From positions 186,001-250,000 of the forward strand of contig NBBA01000008.1 in the NCBI GenBank assembly GCA_002794785.1: a stretch of 64,000 nucleotides of DNA, written 5' to 3'. Under the pieces are notes generated by a model. The model was not told the origin of the DNA, made no database searches, and saw nothing but the letters and a program-made list of their open reading frames with translations. Position 1 is the first letter of the stretch. Every line of letters begins with the position of its first letter. Of the stretch, positions 25,140 to 36,776 are shown piece by piece. The DNA is from Coniferiporia sulphurascens (taxonomy: Eukaryota; Basidiomycota; Agaricomycetes; Hymenochaetales; Hymenochaetaceae). Position numbers and translations under genes: made by a program.

Positions 25140-26175
25140 TCAAAGTTGGTCGAATACTTTAGAAATAGTAGGAGTGCCCAGGATAACCAAGATAACCTGG
25201 CGTGTCCACTGTTGCCCCAATTTGCAGATGTTGATCGCGCAGAACTTCCTGTAGTAATCTGCAAGATATCGTCTCAACCCCAGAATTACAGTCGCTTTCA
25301 CGGCCTTCCAGCTCAAGAAAGTATAAGGACGGTAACGAGTTTTGTACAAGTCAATCAGGGGGCTACAGGAAACGAATGAATCTGTGATATCTACTCAGTG
25401 CGTGCATCCTATATATGTCGTGGTTACGTTGCAGCCTTTGGCAGCCTGGGCATGCCGGAGTCCGGATCAGCTGAATCCTATAGTCCGCAACGTTCCGGTA
25501 CGATTGAATAAGGACCCCCCGTATTATTATGCCGCAACCTTTATTTCGCGCCATTTAGCAGTCAATGGTGGGTGGTTGATTGGGGGGCGAAGCCCTCCAG
25601 TTATCCGGTTAGGGGCTCTCAAAAAGTCAGCTTAGTCAGCAGTAGCTTGATGCTGTGCGCCCCCCCCCCCCCCCCCGTGAGAACCTACCCTTGCTAGGAT
25701 TAAGCTGATGTAATATAGCTTTGCCTCTCCACTCTATGAAAGCTCCCTACATACTTCAACATATTAATGAAAGGGGAGTATTGAAGCGCGATTTCGATGC
25801 GGGATTCGGCCGTCCGGGGTTTGAAAAGCTTTGTAGCATTTTTTCTTGCCGTAGCGTCTACCGCTTATACGATATATATTGGGTACTTGAAGTGCATTCG
25901 CTTGCGCGGCGAATTGCTAAAGCCCACAGGGAGGAAGACTTTATGGGGATGTATAATACACAGAGCAATTGAAGTCATACTTTACACTGCAGATATACAG
26001 ATCAGGAGCCACAGATCGGAGGAAGAAAGAGATGTCATGTGCAGCGAGCCTCATACCGTGCATTACTTTCACTGACATTTAAAATCCGAAACCAAAAGAG
26101 ACCAACCTATATGCCACGTTAAGAGAAAAGAAAAAGTATCGCAAAAATGGCCACAAGCCCCAAGCCGCATCGCGC
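25140..26175. other. Intergenic region with a C17 homopolymer
   Basis: About 1 kb with no convincing exon. A run of 17 C lies at 25660-25676. Nothing around it looks like a gene or transposon end. Confidence 0.5.
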
Positions 26176-27572
26176 TTACAGGATTTGTCGAGAAAGTAAC
26201 AAGCGCTGCGCATGAGACTTCCGAATCCGCATCATTGACACAAGAAAGAGGGCGAACAAGATATTCGTAGCCGTCTTCACCATGATCGTCCGTCCAGTAA
26301 CGAGCCGCTTCCACGACGTGATCCACACGCGCACCATCCGCAGAGGCATCCCCCCACCGTTTCCGGGAGCCGTCCTGTCTTTAGGCGCGCGCGCAAAGAC
26401 CATCTTGACGGACGACCTGCAGCCCGGGCACGGAGGCCACGCCGATACCAGACTCCCGAGCGCTGCGCCCGCGCTGGCCCGCACACTCACCCCTGGATCA
26501 CGCAGCGTGAACACAGACTCAAGGAAGGCGCCGCCCACACGGCGTGCAGACGCGAGGGGCACGAGGCACGCGTCGCGTGTGACGCGCGTGCCAAGCGCGG
26601 CGAGGACGGCTTGGGCACGAAGCCATTGCTGGGTGCCCGGGTACGGGCTTAGTGCGTCCAAGTCTGAGTCCGAGTCTGAATCCGCATCTACGTCCTCACC
26701 GCCGAGCGAGAGCGCAATAACGGGCCGTGCGCTTGTGTGTGTTGCGCGCGCATCCCAGTACGCGTCTTTCCATGCGGCGAAGCACGCGCGGTGCATCGGG
26801 TGCTTCGCTGGCGCGTGCACGCAGAAGGTCTCTAGTGGCCCGAGGGACGGTGCGCCCCCGACGGACGCATCAGGGAGAGGCGCGTCGTACCCTACACCCG
26901 AACAAATGACACACTCCTCTTCTCCTTCCGAATTCGCGTCTAGATCTTCTTGGCTGCGTGCCGGAAGCTTTTCTCCTCTCAGTATGACTTCCCCGACATT
27001 CGCGTCCGAGCTGGCCGCTTTTTGCAGACGCAGCCATGTGATCCCCGCTGCAACGGACGTGCGCTGCACTTCGTGGAGAGTTGAAAGCAAAGTGCACATG
27101 ATAAGCACCTGTGTCCATTTTACTGGCCCAATAGACAGCTTTTGTGGTAAGGCAAGCGTAATACTAAGAGGATTGAGGATGAACGGCAATATTGGACCTG
27201 ATCCGAGGAGCCTAAGCAATAGAATAGACGACTAGCAACGCTATCTGAGTCTCTATTGGCTGAAGCCAACAAACGTGGCGGGCTCACCGAAACATCCAGC
27301 GCCCCCAAGAGCGCCTTCTCAGTCTCATCCATGTCCCTCGCCGGCCTGACAAGCCACTGAAGAATCTTGTCGACGAATCTTGTCTGCACAGCACCCGCAT
27401 TAGGTTGGGGAGGACTCGGCGGCTCGCCATTGGGATGAACGCCGGTATTAGCGCCGCCGAGTTCGAGAGGGAAGAGTATCAACGAACGGCGCAGCTGGGC
27501 AGAACCGTCCAGCCAGGAGCTGAGTGCAAAGCTCAGAATGGAGAGGTTGACGGAGGACATCGGGCCAGCCAT
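26176..27572 (-). CDS. Membrane protein with RING-like Cys/His cluster
   Basis: Two exons (26176-27231, 27288-27572) give 446 aa. The N-terminal third has hydrophobic stretches (LILFPLEL; SSILLLRLLGSGPILPFIL; QVLIMCTLLSTL). Residues about 215-380 hold a zinc-binding pattern: CVICSG, then C-x-H and MHRACFAAW, and at a distance PPCPGC, as in an extended RING finger with an acidic insert (DADSDSDSDLD). The C-terminus has another hydrophobic segment (TNILFALFLVSMM). This suggests a membrane-anchored E3 ubiquitin ligase, but the spacing is unusual and the assignment is tentative. Its start is 236 nt from the divergent NAA30 start. Confidence 0.68.
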
Positions 27573-27808
27573 GGTGCTCGTCGTCGTCGTCGTTGCCGCC
27601 GCCGTCGGGGTCGGTGTGCAAGAGGAGGCGCGGATCTGAGATTAGCACTTGAGGACTCGGATCGGCTGCAATGCGTCACGGGCGTGGCCGCTGCGTCCAC
27701 GTCTTCGCGTCTCCCCTCCGGCCCTGCCTTGCCTCTCTAGCCTCCTACCCAGCTGCCTGCAGGCTCCCTTTCCTTCCCCTTCGCCACGACTACAGCGTAC
27801 CAGAAATT

Positions 27809-28734
27809 ATGGCAGCGACGACGGCGGACGATATTGTCTACCGTCCATATGTCGGCGAGTCCGATTTGCCCAGTATCATGGCCCTCGTACAGAGCGAGCT
27901 GAGCGAACCATATGTTATTTACACATATCGTTATTTCCTTCAACAATGGTGCGTGAATGATCTCTCTCGACGCCAATTGCTGCGCGTTAATATCGGACGC
28001 GTCGTCGTGCAGGCCACATCTCTCATTCCTGGTTCGTACTCGCTTCTATCTCAGATTGAGCGGGCGAGACAGGCATAGCTGACTACTCTCTGAAATATCG
28101 CGCAGGCGTACCCATCGACGTCGTCTGACCCGATTGGCGTTATCGTCTGTAAGCAGAGCATGCACCGCGACACATCTAACAGAGGCTACATCGCCATGCT
28201 CAGCGTGAACAGGAATTGGCGGAAGCGTGGTATCGGTAAGTGTGCTCTCCTTTCATCTGATTGCCCATATGCTAACGCCAGCCATAAGCACGCACACTGG
28301 TGCAGCAGTCTGTAGACGCGATGAAGGAACATGGCGTCGAGCAGGTGCGTATTATGGCGACTTTATCTTTCGTCTCGTGCCCACTTCCTCACCGACGCGA
28401 CAATGCACAGGTCGTCCTTGAGACAGAGTACGACAACGCTGCCGCTCTTTCTTTATACGAATCCCTGGGCTTTATCCGCGAGAAACGTCTCTACCGCTTC
28501 TACATGAACGGGAAGGACGCCTTCCGCCTTGTGCTCGCTGTCCCACCCCCGCCCTTGCTCGGCTCCCCGAGTTCTGGTTCTGCGTCGAGCTCGTACTCGG
28601 ATGATAATACCGCTGCGTCCCTCATGATTTCCGCGCGAAAGCGGCCGTACTACGCGTATAGCACGCGTGTGTTGCCGGAGTTTATTGCCGGCTACGATGA
28701 CTCGGACTCGGACGACGAGGTGTCGATGCGCTGA
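27809..28734 (+). CDS. NAA30: N-terminal acetyltransferase C catalytic subunit (NAA30/Mak3)
   Basis: Five exons (27809-27948, 28013-28031, 28106-28235, 28289-28344, 28411-28734) give 222 aa. The GNAT domain is clear: [44 protein letters not shown] (acetyl-CoA loop RxxGxA), [21 protein letters not shown] and [18 protein letters not shown]30 acetylates the N-termini of proteins starting Met-Leu/Ile/Phe in the NatC complex at the ribosome. The fungal copy has a 65-residue Ser/Asp-rich C-terminal tail beyond the domain. Exon 2 is 19 nt. Confidence 0.93.
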
Positions 28735-29530
28735 TTATGCGCCGTGCTTTCATTTCTCTCCATCTCTTACTTTCGGGACCGTCATTTCTTGGGCCTTATT
28801 TATTATTTCCACACTCCCGCGTGACTGATTCTTCCCGTGCTTCTTGGTACTTATCATCGCACTTTCTTACTTGTACTATTCTCTTTCTTTCTACTGTTTT
28901 CCTATTCTGATCTGTGTACTCCAAAGCTGCCCTCCTTTCTCCGGCTCATTCCCCCCCACTCAAGTTCTATAATACCATTTCATAAATCGTATCGTGCATG
29001 TATCCATTATAGTACTGCGCATAGATTATACTATCTTCCGTATGCTCGTGTGGTCTTGTGTTACCGTGGCACGGCCCACGTCGATCATTGATGGTCGAAG
29101 GTTTATGATTACAAGCAGTTGATATTGAAAATTAATTGACGTTTTCTAATCTCTCTCCTACTTCAATGCTATTCAGAAAAAGATATACATTTGACTATTG
29201 AGGTTGGTGGGAATAGCATTCAGCCTCAATACAATGGCCAACTCTATTATCATGTCGTGCCAAATGAGCTTCTAGCAGCTTTGACCTCTTACCTTGAGCT
29301 CCTTCAACGCTTCTATCAAAGCATATCGCCGCATACAATACCCTTCGCGGAGAAAGAAAGAATTATCGTCAAGCACATGACAAGCTAGCGACGCACGTTC
29401 GCCAAGGACGCGAATTGCAAATGCAATCTGGCCCTCAAGAGGCTATTATTATCACCACCGTTCTATGTACAAAGTGTTTTCTATGTTCTTCTGCCCCGAC
29501 GGTGCCAGCGTCCTACAAGCCCGGCTCCTC
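28735..29530. other. Intergenic region
   Basis: About 0.8 kb, pyrimidine-rich just after NAA30 (28,740-28,970). No exon is supported. It should hold the NAA30 terminator and the promoter of the acid phosphatase. Confidence 0.5.
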
Positions 29531-31377
29531 ATGGCTGCCCGCAATCTCGTCGCTGCGCTCGCGCTCTTAGTATCCGCGAAGTCAACCGACGCGTACAACG
29601 GCGTCTACAACTCGTCCATCACGCCCTCGAACCTGCCTTGGAATACATATAACTATTGCAACGCGCCTCACGTCGTCCCCGCGCACTATGCAGCTCCGAC
29701 GAACGTTTCAGGCTCAGAGTTGGTGTACATGAACGTGATGATTCGGCACCACAAGGTACTATCCGTCCACTCTACCCTGTGCTCTCCAGAAACAACGCGC
29801 GAATCCCAACTTCACGGTGTCCCAGCGCACGCCGGACAACTTGTACCCGCAGGAGGCCGAGTTTAACCCGCCCGCGGGCTGGGGCTGCACGAACTTTCTA
29901 CAGATGAACTACGGCGGCGGCACCGCGCGCGTCTTCCACGAGACAGACGTGCCGTCCTGGCACCCGTTTATCAGTCAGTTTTGGAACGGCACGTGTGATA
30001 TGGGCCAGCTGACTGCAGGCGGGCTCGCCGATGCAGTCGCGCATGGAAAGGTCAGGACCCATCAGTTCTGTCGTACTGAAAGTTCTTCTTGAGTTCGTGC
30101 CGGAACAGGACTTCTGGTCCGTGTACCATGACGAGGTCGGCTTCCTAGAACGCGTGGACGAAGCAGACATCTTCGTCCGCACGTCGACCGAGCCACGGAC
30201 GTTCCAAGTTGCGGGCGGGGTTCTATACGGAATGGACCCGTCAACAGCGACCAAGACCTGGAAAGTCGTCACGCAGCCATCCCCCGTGCGTCGTATACTT
30301 CCCTTCTTGACGCGTCTCAAGCATACTGTTAAATAGAACACCTCTCATGCTCGCCCATACAGATCGACTCCCTGCCCCCAGACTACGCGTGCCCGAACGC
30401 CGACAACGTCCGCGCAGCGTACCAGTCCGTGCCCGCATGGACGGACCACCTCGTGCAAAATGCGGACCTGCAGAACCGGCTAGATGCAACGCTCGGTACC
30501 GCAGGGCTCAGCGCGTGGTCCTCTTGGTGTTAGTCTCCGAACTTCAGAGAGCATCCTTCAGGCAAGGATGGAGACGCTTACTTATCACTACAGACGACCA
30601 TTTCTTCGACACGTTCACATCCCGGACGTGCAACGACCACCCACTACCATGTAACTCGACCGGTGCGTGCGTCTCTGAAGAAGACGCAGACCGCGTGCAC
30701 GCTATCGGTGACTTTGAATACAAGTGAGCTCAATTACGTTCCTGAGGAAGTCTTATTTATTCAACTCGGGCAGCTACATCTGGAACGCAGCCGAGAATGC
30801 GACGCTCTACAACCAGCTCACTTTCGGTGGGTCGACTCGGAAAAGCACCCTTGCACTACCACAAAAGATATTGTAGCGGAAGAAGTGAAAGACGAGAGAC
30901 CCGATCTACTCACCGACCCCTCCCATTCACCATGACCGTTCCATCGTGTTCTGACCGGTAATCCTAGGGGTCATGTTCATGGAGCTCGCCATGAACTTCA
31001 AGAGCTTCCAAGCCGGCACAGAGGCGCACAAGCTCGTGTTCTACGTCGGACACGACGGTTCGATGGTACGTCTCGCTTCAGGTCTCGGCTTCGGCAAAGT
31101 CGCACCCTTGCGCTGGCCCGCGCTCGGTTCGGAGATCATCATGGAGGTGAGCCCTAGTGTTCCCTTCCCCTATGTCTCCCGTTACAAGCTAGCCTCGCTC
31201 GTGCGCCCGCAGGTCTGGCAGACTCCAGCACAGCGCGGCAGTGCGGAGCGCTTCGTGCGCGTTATTCATGAGGGCACACCCGTGCAGGGCCTCGAATGGC
31301 TCCCACTGTCCGACTTCGTCGCGCTGCTAGAGAGCAACGTTCCCGCGAACCTCTTCGCAGCCTGTACCGCTTCCTAA
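29531..31377 (+). CDS. Secreted histidine phosphatase (phosphoglycerate-mutase fold)
   Basis: Eight exons (29531-29755, 29826-30050, 30109-30285, 30363-30528, 30594-30723, 30774-30826, 30968-31146, 31213-31377) give 439 aa. Residues 1-22 are a signal peptide (MAARNLVAALALLVSAKSTDA). The phosphate pocket motif reads RHHKRTP, and the distal catalytic pair is in VGHDGSM. Other branch-2 features are HGKDFWSVYHDEVGFL and RTSTEPRTFQVAGGVLYG. This is a histidine acid phosphatase-like enzyme acting outside the cell or in the vacuole; the natural substrate is unknown. The usual Gly after RH is His here. Several N-glycosylation sequons are present (NVSG, NGTC, NSTG). Confidence 0.88.
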
Positions 31378-32323
31378 ACTCGCGTCGGCTACCCCTAAGT
31401 TTTTGCTCCGTAAACTGAAATCATAGGTCGTAAAGAGGAAAGGCGGAGAAAAAAGGAGGCGTCTAGTGGCGGGGTGGCTTTGCCATGTATTTTGCAGTGT
31501 AAGTACTTACTGTAATTTGCTTACTCACCTTCAAAGTTTGCGTGCACTCCGAGTCGGCATGCGTAAGGTCTGTCGACTTGTGATCCGGGTCTGTGGCGCT
31601 CTCAGGCTCGCTCTCGCTACTTGAAAAAAAAAACAAGTTTGGAACTATAAATGCGCGGCCAGCTGCACGCGCTAGAACCCGATATTTTGATCCATTTGCA
31701 GCGTTAGCCTAGACATTAGGCCATGTTCGGGTATCGGTTAAATCACTGAAAACAATAAAACGATGACTCCTTAATGCAAATTCTAACCAAACAAGCGGCG
31801 TCGAAAGATAGACCAAAGGCGCAGTTTTTTTTTTTTTATTTTTTATTTTTAATTCTGCATTTATATACCGCTACATTACAAAGTAAAAGACGCAGATATG
31901 AGACCATATGAAGTATCATGCAAGAGGAGATTAACAAGGTATAAAGCATCTGGGTTTAAGGCTATGGATGTGTGAGGTTTTGTGGTCGGAAGTGTCTAAA
32001 TAATTTTGTCAGGTGGGATATGAATTGGAATAACAAATTGTGTAGGAGGGGGTGGCGGTTTTATGGATTCTATGATGGCTAATACTGATTGTGTAAGGTG
32101 GGAGAAACTACTTGATTTTTTATGATGTGTGGGTGGGTGTGGTTTGAATTGTTTAATGTCCGAAATTTGTGACTCTGAGAGGGGTGACGTGACAGCACTT
32201 GGAGCGGCATGTGTGCATGAGGCTAGGGGCAGGTTGCCATGAGGTGTGAAGTTGACTGCAAATTGTAGGAGGACTGATGTTAAGTCCAAGCACAGGCCAT
32301 AAAGGCTAAGGTGTTCTCAGTAG
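31378..32323. other. Gene-poor region with degenerate coding-like sequence
   Basis: From about 31,980 to 32,310 the plus strand is strongly G+T rich and C-poor. One frame reads like decayed coding sequence with TGA interruptions (for example DCVRWEKLLDFL-stop and GRLP-stop-GVKL). The family is not recognised. A T-rich run lies at 31,827-31,850. The solo LTR begins 5 nt after this stretch. Confidence 0.35.
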
Positions 32324-32328
32324 AGGAG

Positions 32329-32886
32329 TGTTACAATTTTCCTTCACTTTCCCATACTGCGCTGACTCACTTCCTCTTCGTCATCATCAGTCAGCGCAAC
32401 TCCCCCATTTCTCTGCCTTACTCATCCCTATTCGCCTTACGCCATAAGACGCCATGATGACGCCTTATTGCACCATCATGACGTGCTTTGCTTACTGATC
32501 ACCGTACTTGTATTACCAAGGCCTTCCTTGCGTTTCCATGACCTTCCATAGGCTGGTAAACATACCTAACCAAGTCGCTACAGTAGTAAACACATAGAGT
32601 AGCATATAAGCATGTAACTTCAGTAGCACAAGCCCAAGCTTGTGCTCTTTGTTCATACAAGCCCATTATCTGCTACCACCAGTCTACTGTGTGTCCTTTG
32701 ACCATTAGTCACTTCGTCGTAACCCGACTCCGCTCAGAAGCACACCACGTCCACATTTTGTCGATCAGGAAGCCCCACCAACGATCACCTTCGACTTACG
32801 ACATCTAGGAAGCCCCGTTGCCGTACTACCAGTTCCGACAATCAAGAAGCCCAATGTCGATCACCGTGTAACTGTTGAGCTTAACA
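32329..32886 (+). mobile_element. Solo LTR, copy A
   Basis: A 558-bp element starts TGTTACAATTTTCC and ends TTGAGCTTAACA, so it has canonical TG...CA ends. It is flanked by a 5-bp direct duplication AGGAG (32324-32328 and 32887-32891). A second, inverted copy with the same ends lies at 48941-49490. No internal retrotransposon sequence is next to it, so it is a solo LTR left by recombination. It has a promoter-like block (AGCATATAAGCATG) in the middle. Confidence 0.88.
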
Positions 32887-32891
32887 AGGAG

Positions 32892-33360
32892 GATGTGCCA
32901 TGAATTATATGGTTGTTTGACGATGCTGATGACCTGGAGTTTGTACTGGCGCCTGGCCCAGTCTAGTATGTGCTGATTTTCATCAATGAGGTTGAAGGTT
33001 CATATGTGGTCACGGTTTTGAAGTTTGGCACTGGGAGGTGAAGGAATAAAAGGGGGCATGGGGGAATGGGGGAAGGGGGGGGGGGATGGTGAAAAAAGAG
33101 GCGACTGCACGAAAAGAGAGAGACTGGAGTGGTACACTTTGTGAGAGGTTGTTGGGTGAGATGGTGGTGGTCAGAGTGCAAGAAGCAGTTCCCAAAGGCG
33201 CAGTTCGACTGCTCAAGGTATGTGTCCCTGCAGTTCGTCGTTTCTCGCATAGCATTATGGAGCCCCAGTGTTACAAACTTGCATATAGCAAAAGTCAAAA
33301 AATCTGGCAAGTAAAAAAAATTAGACTCCCTCCCTTGCGAGTCGCAGGCGTCAAATAAAT
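32892..33360. other. Degenerate coding-like sequence downstream of the solo LTR
   Basis: If the LTR and one AGGAG are left out, the flanking sequences join into a run that reads VFSVEEDVP, a TGA, then IIWLFDDADDLEFVLAPGPV, a TAG, then YVLIFINEVEGSYVVTVL. This looks like a decayed, unrecognised gene into which the LTR inserted. No start or end can be given. Confidence 0.35.
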
Positions 33361-36300
33361 TAAATGTATTTTCGGCAGTTTAAGGGCCAGGGATGGTGGT
33401 AGCAAGCGGCCGACGCAAGCTTAAGGGCTCTGTAGATTTGCGAACTCGCGATTGATATTCAGTATTATTAATATTATGCGTGGTGTTGCTGCCCGGCTGC
33501 GGGCAGGGTCTTTGTGGCGGCGCGCTTTCACTGTTTAAATTTGATCGTTTCGACGCGAGTTTTCGTTGCCGAACGAGAAGAATTCTGGAATTGCCGCTTT
33601 CGATAAAACATATGAAAAATCTTATTATACGCCGGAAGCTCAGCAGACTTATCATAAGCGAAAGAAGGCGTAGGGGAATAAATTACCTAAAGAAAGCGGT
33701 TGCCGGGCGAGAAACGGTTTTTTGTGGCTGGGTTTTTTTGATAGCACGGGGGTCCGACGTCTCCTTTGTGATCTAGAGTTTAGGAGGAATCCATCGCAGT
33801 TTAGGCCGGCGACGACGGAGGCTACTCTTCGCTCAATTGTTCTAAATGTATCATAAGATGTGCTAGCGTTTCTAGGAAAGCCCGTCTCTCACAGGCGCCA
33901 TAGTTTATAGATCGGGGCGCCATTCCGGCGTGCGTATGACGACGCATTTCGTTTCTTAGTCGCTCCTGTCGCAGCCAGGTCGTCCGCGGGTTTCTGAATA
34001 TATTCCGTGTACAACATGCCCGGGATCGAGAAGGCTTCGGAGACCCTGAACTCAAAACTCAATGGTATTTTCAGCCTTTGTCCAGGTACGCGACATTTGC
34101 CTCTTCCCTTTCTCTTGCATTCTATCACCAGCGTACCTTTTCCGCGAGACCGGCCGAGGTCGTCCGTCCGCCCTTCCGAATTCAATCGAATTTCTTCTCT
34201 TCTGCTTCTAATGTGTAAACGTACCGAGCCTCTCGACTCCGTCAGGTGCCCGTAAGAACGTCCGTGTGGGGTCGGAGTCTGCGAGTCTGCGAGTCTGGAA
34301 CTTAGGACACTCTCCGTAACAGGGACCTACTTATGCCTTCGACTCGGACGGTACGGACCACATGGTACATTCTCAAAACCTCTCCGATGTAAACGGTAAT
34401 TGTGAGAAGGGATACCTGTCGTTCAGGCTTATAAACAGGGTGGAGTCTGGTCGGAGATACCTCCAGAAGGGAAAGGGAAGAGGTGATTCATATGTCTTCG
34501 GTATGGCGCATTTTGGGCGCTTGGTAACGTACCAAAATGGGGAGGAGCGTGCATCAACCATCATGATGGACCTGCAAATTGAAACGCATATGCGGGTCCC
34601 ACATCACGGCCTGAGGGAGCCTGGGAATTACGGATCAAGGGATAGAAAAAACTTAACGCCAATCTCTTCGGAGAAATTCGCGGGTCTTAAGTAAGAGGCG
34701 TAGATCTTACTGCATTTGTTTTTGCCGGCGCTAAAGCCATGTAATGCATTCAAAAGCCAGGCCGTGGCGGGGGAGGAAGAAGAAATTTCATTTGAAAAAG
34801 ACGCGACTGACGCACGTGCGCGATCAATCATTGAGTTGAGGGCCGGCTGCTGGTGTTCAGGAAGGATCCCTGGCATCCGAGTCGGTTGAACCTTCGACCT
34901 TGAAGTTCATCTCCAAATTGCTCGCTTGAACCTCTTTGTTTCGCTGCATCGGCCCGCACAAACAAGCTCCGGAGGAACACCATAGCAGAGACGGCATCTT
35001 TATTACAAGAGTGCCGCTCTGCGCCGCGGCAGGCTTCGCAATATGGCAGCGGTGCCAGTCTGATGGCAGGTTCCTACTTTTCTTGGGTAGTCCCTCAACG
35101 CCCCTCATAGCCGAAAGCAAAAAAATACGCGCTTTCCAATCAAACAGGGCCTGGGGAAAGGTCCGTTTATTATACGACAATCGCCAACTCCAGGGCGTTA
35201 GGTGTAAACTACATGTATGTTATCCCCGCAAGTGTCCACCAGCCAGTCGGCCATAGGACCGTTGTATTCCTTGACCATGCAAGCATTTCCCATCAATCAT
35301 CAATGCTTATGAACTCCCACGTTTGCTAATTGACCATCGGGCTTCGCTGTGCATAATTGAGACCATCCCCTCAGCGCTCTCCGCGGAGCTCCAGTGGACG
35401 GATTGAACATGAACCTTGAAGGGACGAGCGCTCACTATTCTGTTTCGATCTGCCTGCTATGCCTTGTCTATGCTGTCCTTGCTTTCTTTGGACAAGTTGA
35501 AGACTTTCATGATCGTTTAGACAAAAAGCCAAGGGCTCCCGCGTGGACGCATCAGAGGTAAAAGGCTAAGCTGCGTACGCCCTGAGTCGCTTACCCCAGA
35601 GCTGACAGCGGGATGCTCGGACTATCTGGAAATGCACGAGCGGCTTCTCTTTTTCGGCTCCCTTTCCTGACCGTAGATCAGCGAACTGCGCAACCCTGAT
35701 ATTGCGCGAGGGAGGAACTATCTCACAGCACTCACAGACGCCGTCGGCGGTAGGACTTCGACCATCACTATTCGTTCCCGAGGCTTGCTTGCAGCAGGTC
35801 CGAGTCAGTTCAGGACGTGAGAACGGAGTTTGGTCCTCGAAGAGGGAAGAACAGACCCAAACTTTGCGGTGGGTAACTTCAATTTCAAGAGGCCGCTCTG
35901 CTTCTCCGACCACTAGGAAGAATTGTGGTAAATGAGCAGAGGTCTAGAAAGTAGCTCTAGAAGTCGCAGAACGGAACGTCAGGTGCTGGTGCACAAGAGA
36001 CGACGAAGAGAAGGTCCCGACAGTTTCGGGAAACCGGAGAGGGTGACGTGCTCAGTTCCATAATATTTGTATTGATGCAAATTTTTAGAGGCTTTCCTCA
36101 CTTATGAGGGCGTGGGAAGCTAAGGGCTAATCCACGTGTGACGCGGCGGCAGAAGTTTGAAATCGCCGCGGCGAGCCTTAAACACCAATAATTTGGAGTT
36201 ACTCTGGGCCGGTGCTCTCCATTTCTTGCGTCTTGCCCAAAACCTGGGCTACTTCTCCATGACAACACGATCGCGCCACTCGGCTATGAATCCTCGGCGC

Positions 36301-36776
36301 CCTGCTCCTACGCAATATGGAAGTGAAGAAATAAATACGGGGCAGCGCGCCCGTCGGGTCTCGGAGCAGATCTTTCTCGTCTGGATAGATGCCTAAATGC
36401 AATGCATAGGTCAGTCAAACCCGAGGGGATGGACGAACTTTGTAAGTCGGCTTACTAGCCTCGCCGTTATTAGACCAGATTGATTTCCCTACCCGGCAGG
36501 CTGTTCCACCGCTTGACGCTAAATAAGCGGCCTCGGAAGACTTCTGGAAAAATAAACACACAGAAACATACTGACGTCGGCGCAGCCGCTCCGCGCAACT
36601 TTGGGTCCCCGTTTCAAAATATTTAAGGGACTCACTCAAGCCCCTGCGCATACATATAACCCAGGCGGGTCGTATAGTGCCAAAGGGTCTTTTCCTACTA
36701 CTGTGTACTACTACTACCACTACCACTATCTCACTACTACTATACATCCTCACCCGACGATCACTACTACAAAAAT
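33361..36776. other. Gene-poor region
   Basis: About 3.4 kb with many short open stretches and no recognisable protein on either strand, no splice-connected exons and no clear repeat ends. It includes a short triple repeat (TCTGCGAG at about 34,275) and a CTA-rich microsatellite before the MFS start. It may be old transposon debris, but I cannot show that. Confidence 0.4.
36698..36776. repeat. CTA/ACT-rich simple repeat
   Basis: Imperfect runs of ACT/CTA triplets fill the 80 nt before the MFS start codon. They lie in the presumed 5' leader. Confidence 0.6.

Noticed and set aside
25660..25676. The C17 run as a transposon end or origin
   Set aside because: No inverted repeats, target duplication or coding remnants are next to it. 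It is most likely a simple homopolymer.
26282..27235. A 317-codon plus-strand open frame
   Set aside because: It is antisense to the RING-like gene, which has the Cys/His motifs and a consistent intron.
27671..28078. A longer plus-strand N-terminus for NAA30 starting at 27671
   Set aside because: It would overlap the promoter side of the divergent gene. The conserved protein starts at the ATG at 27809 ([14 protein letters not shown]).
34362..35256. Several open frames of about 110 codons in the gene-poor region
   Set aside because: No family motif, no matching splice sites, and codon usage unlike the neighbouring genes.
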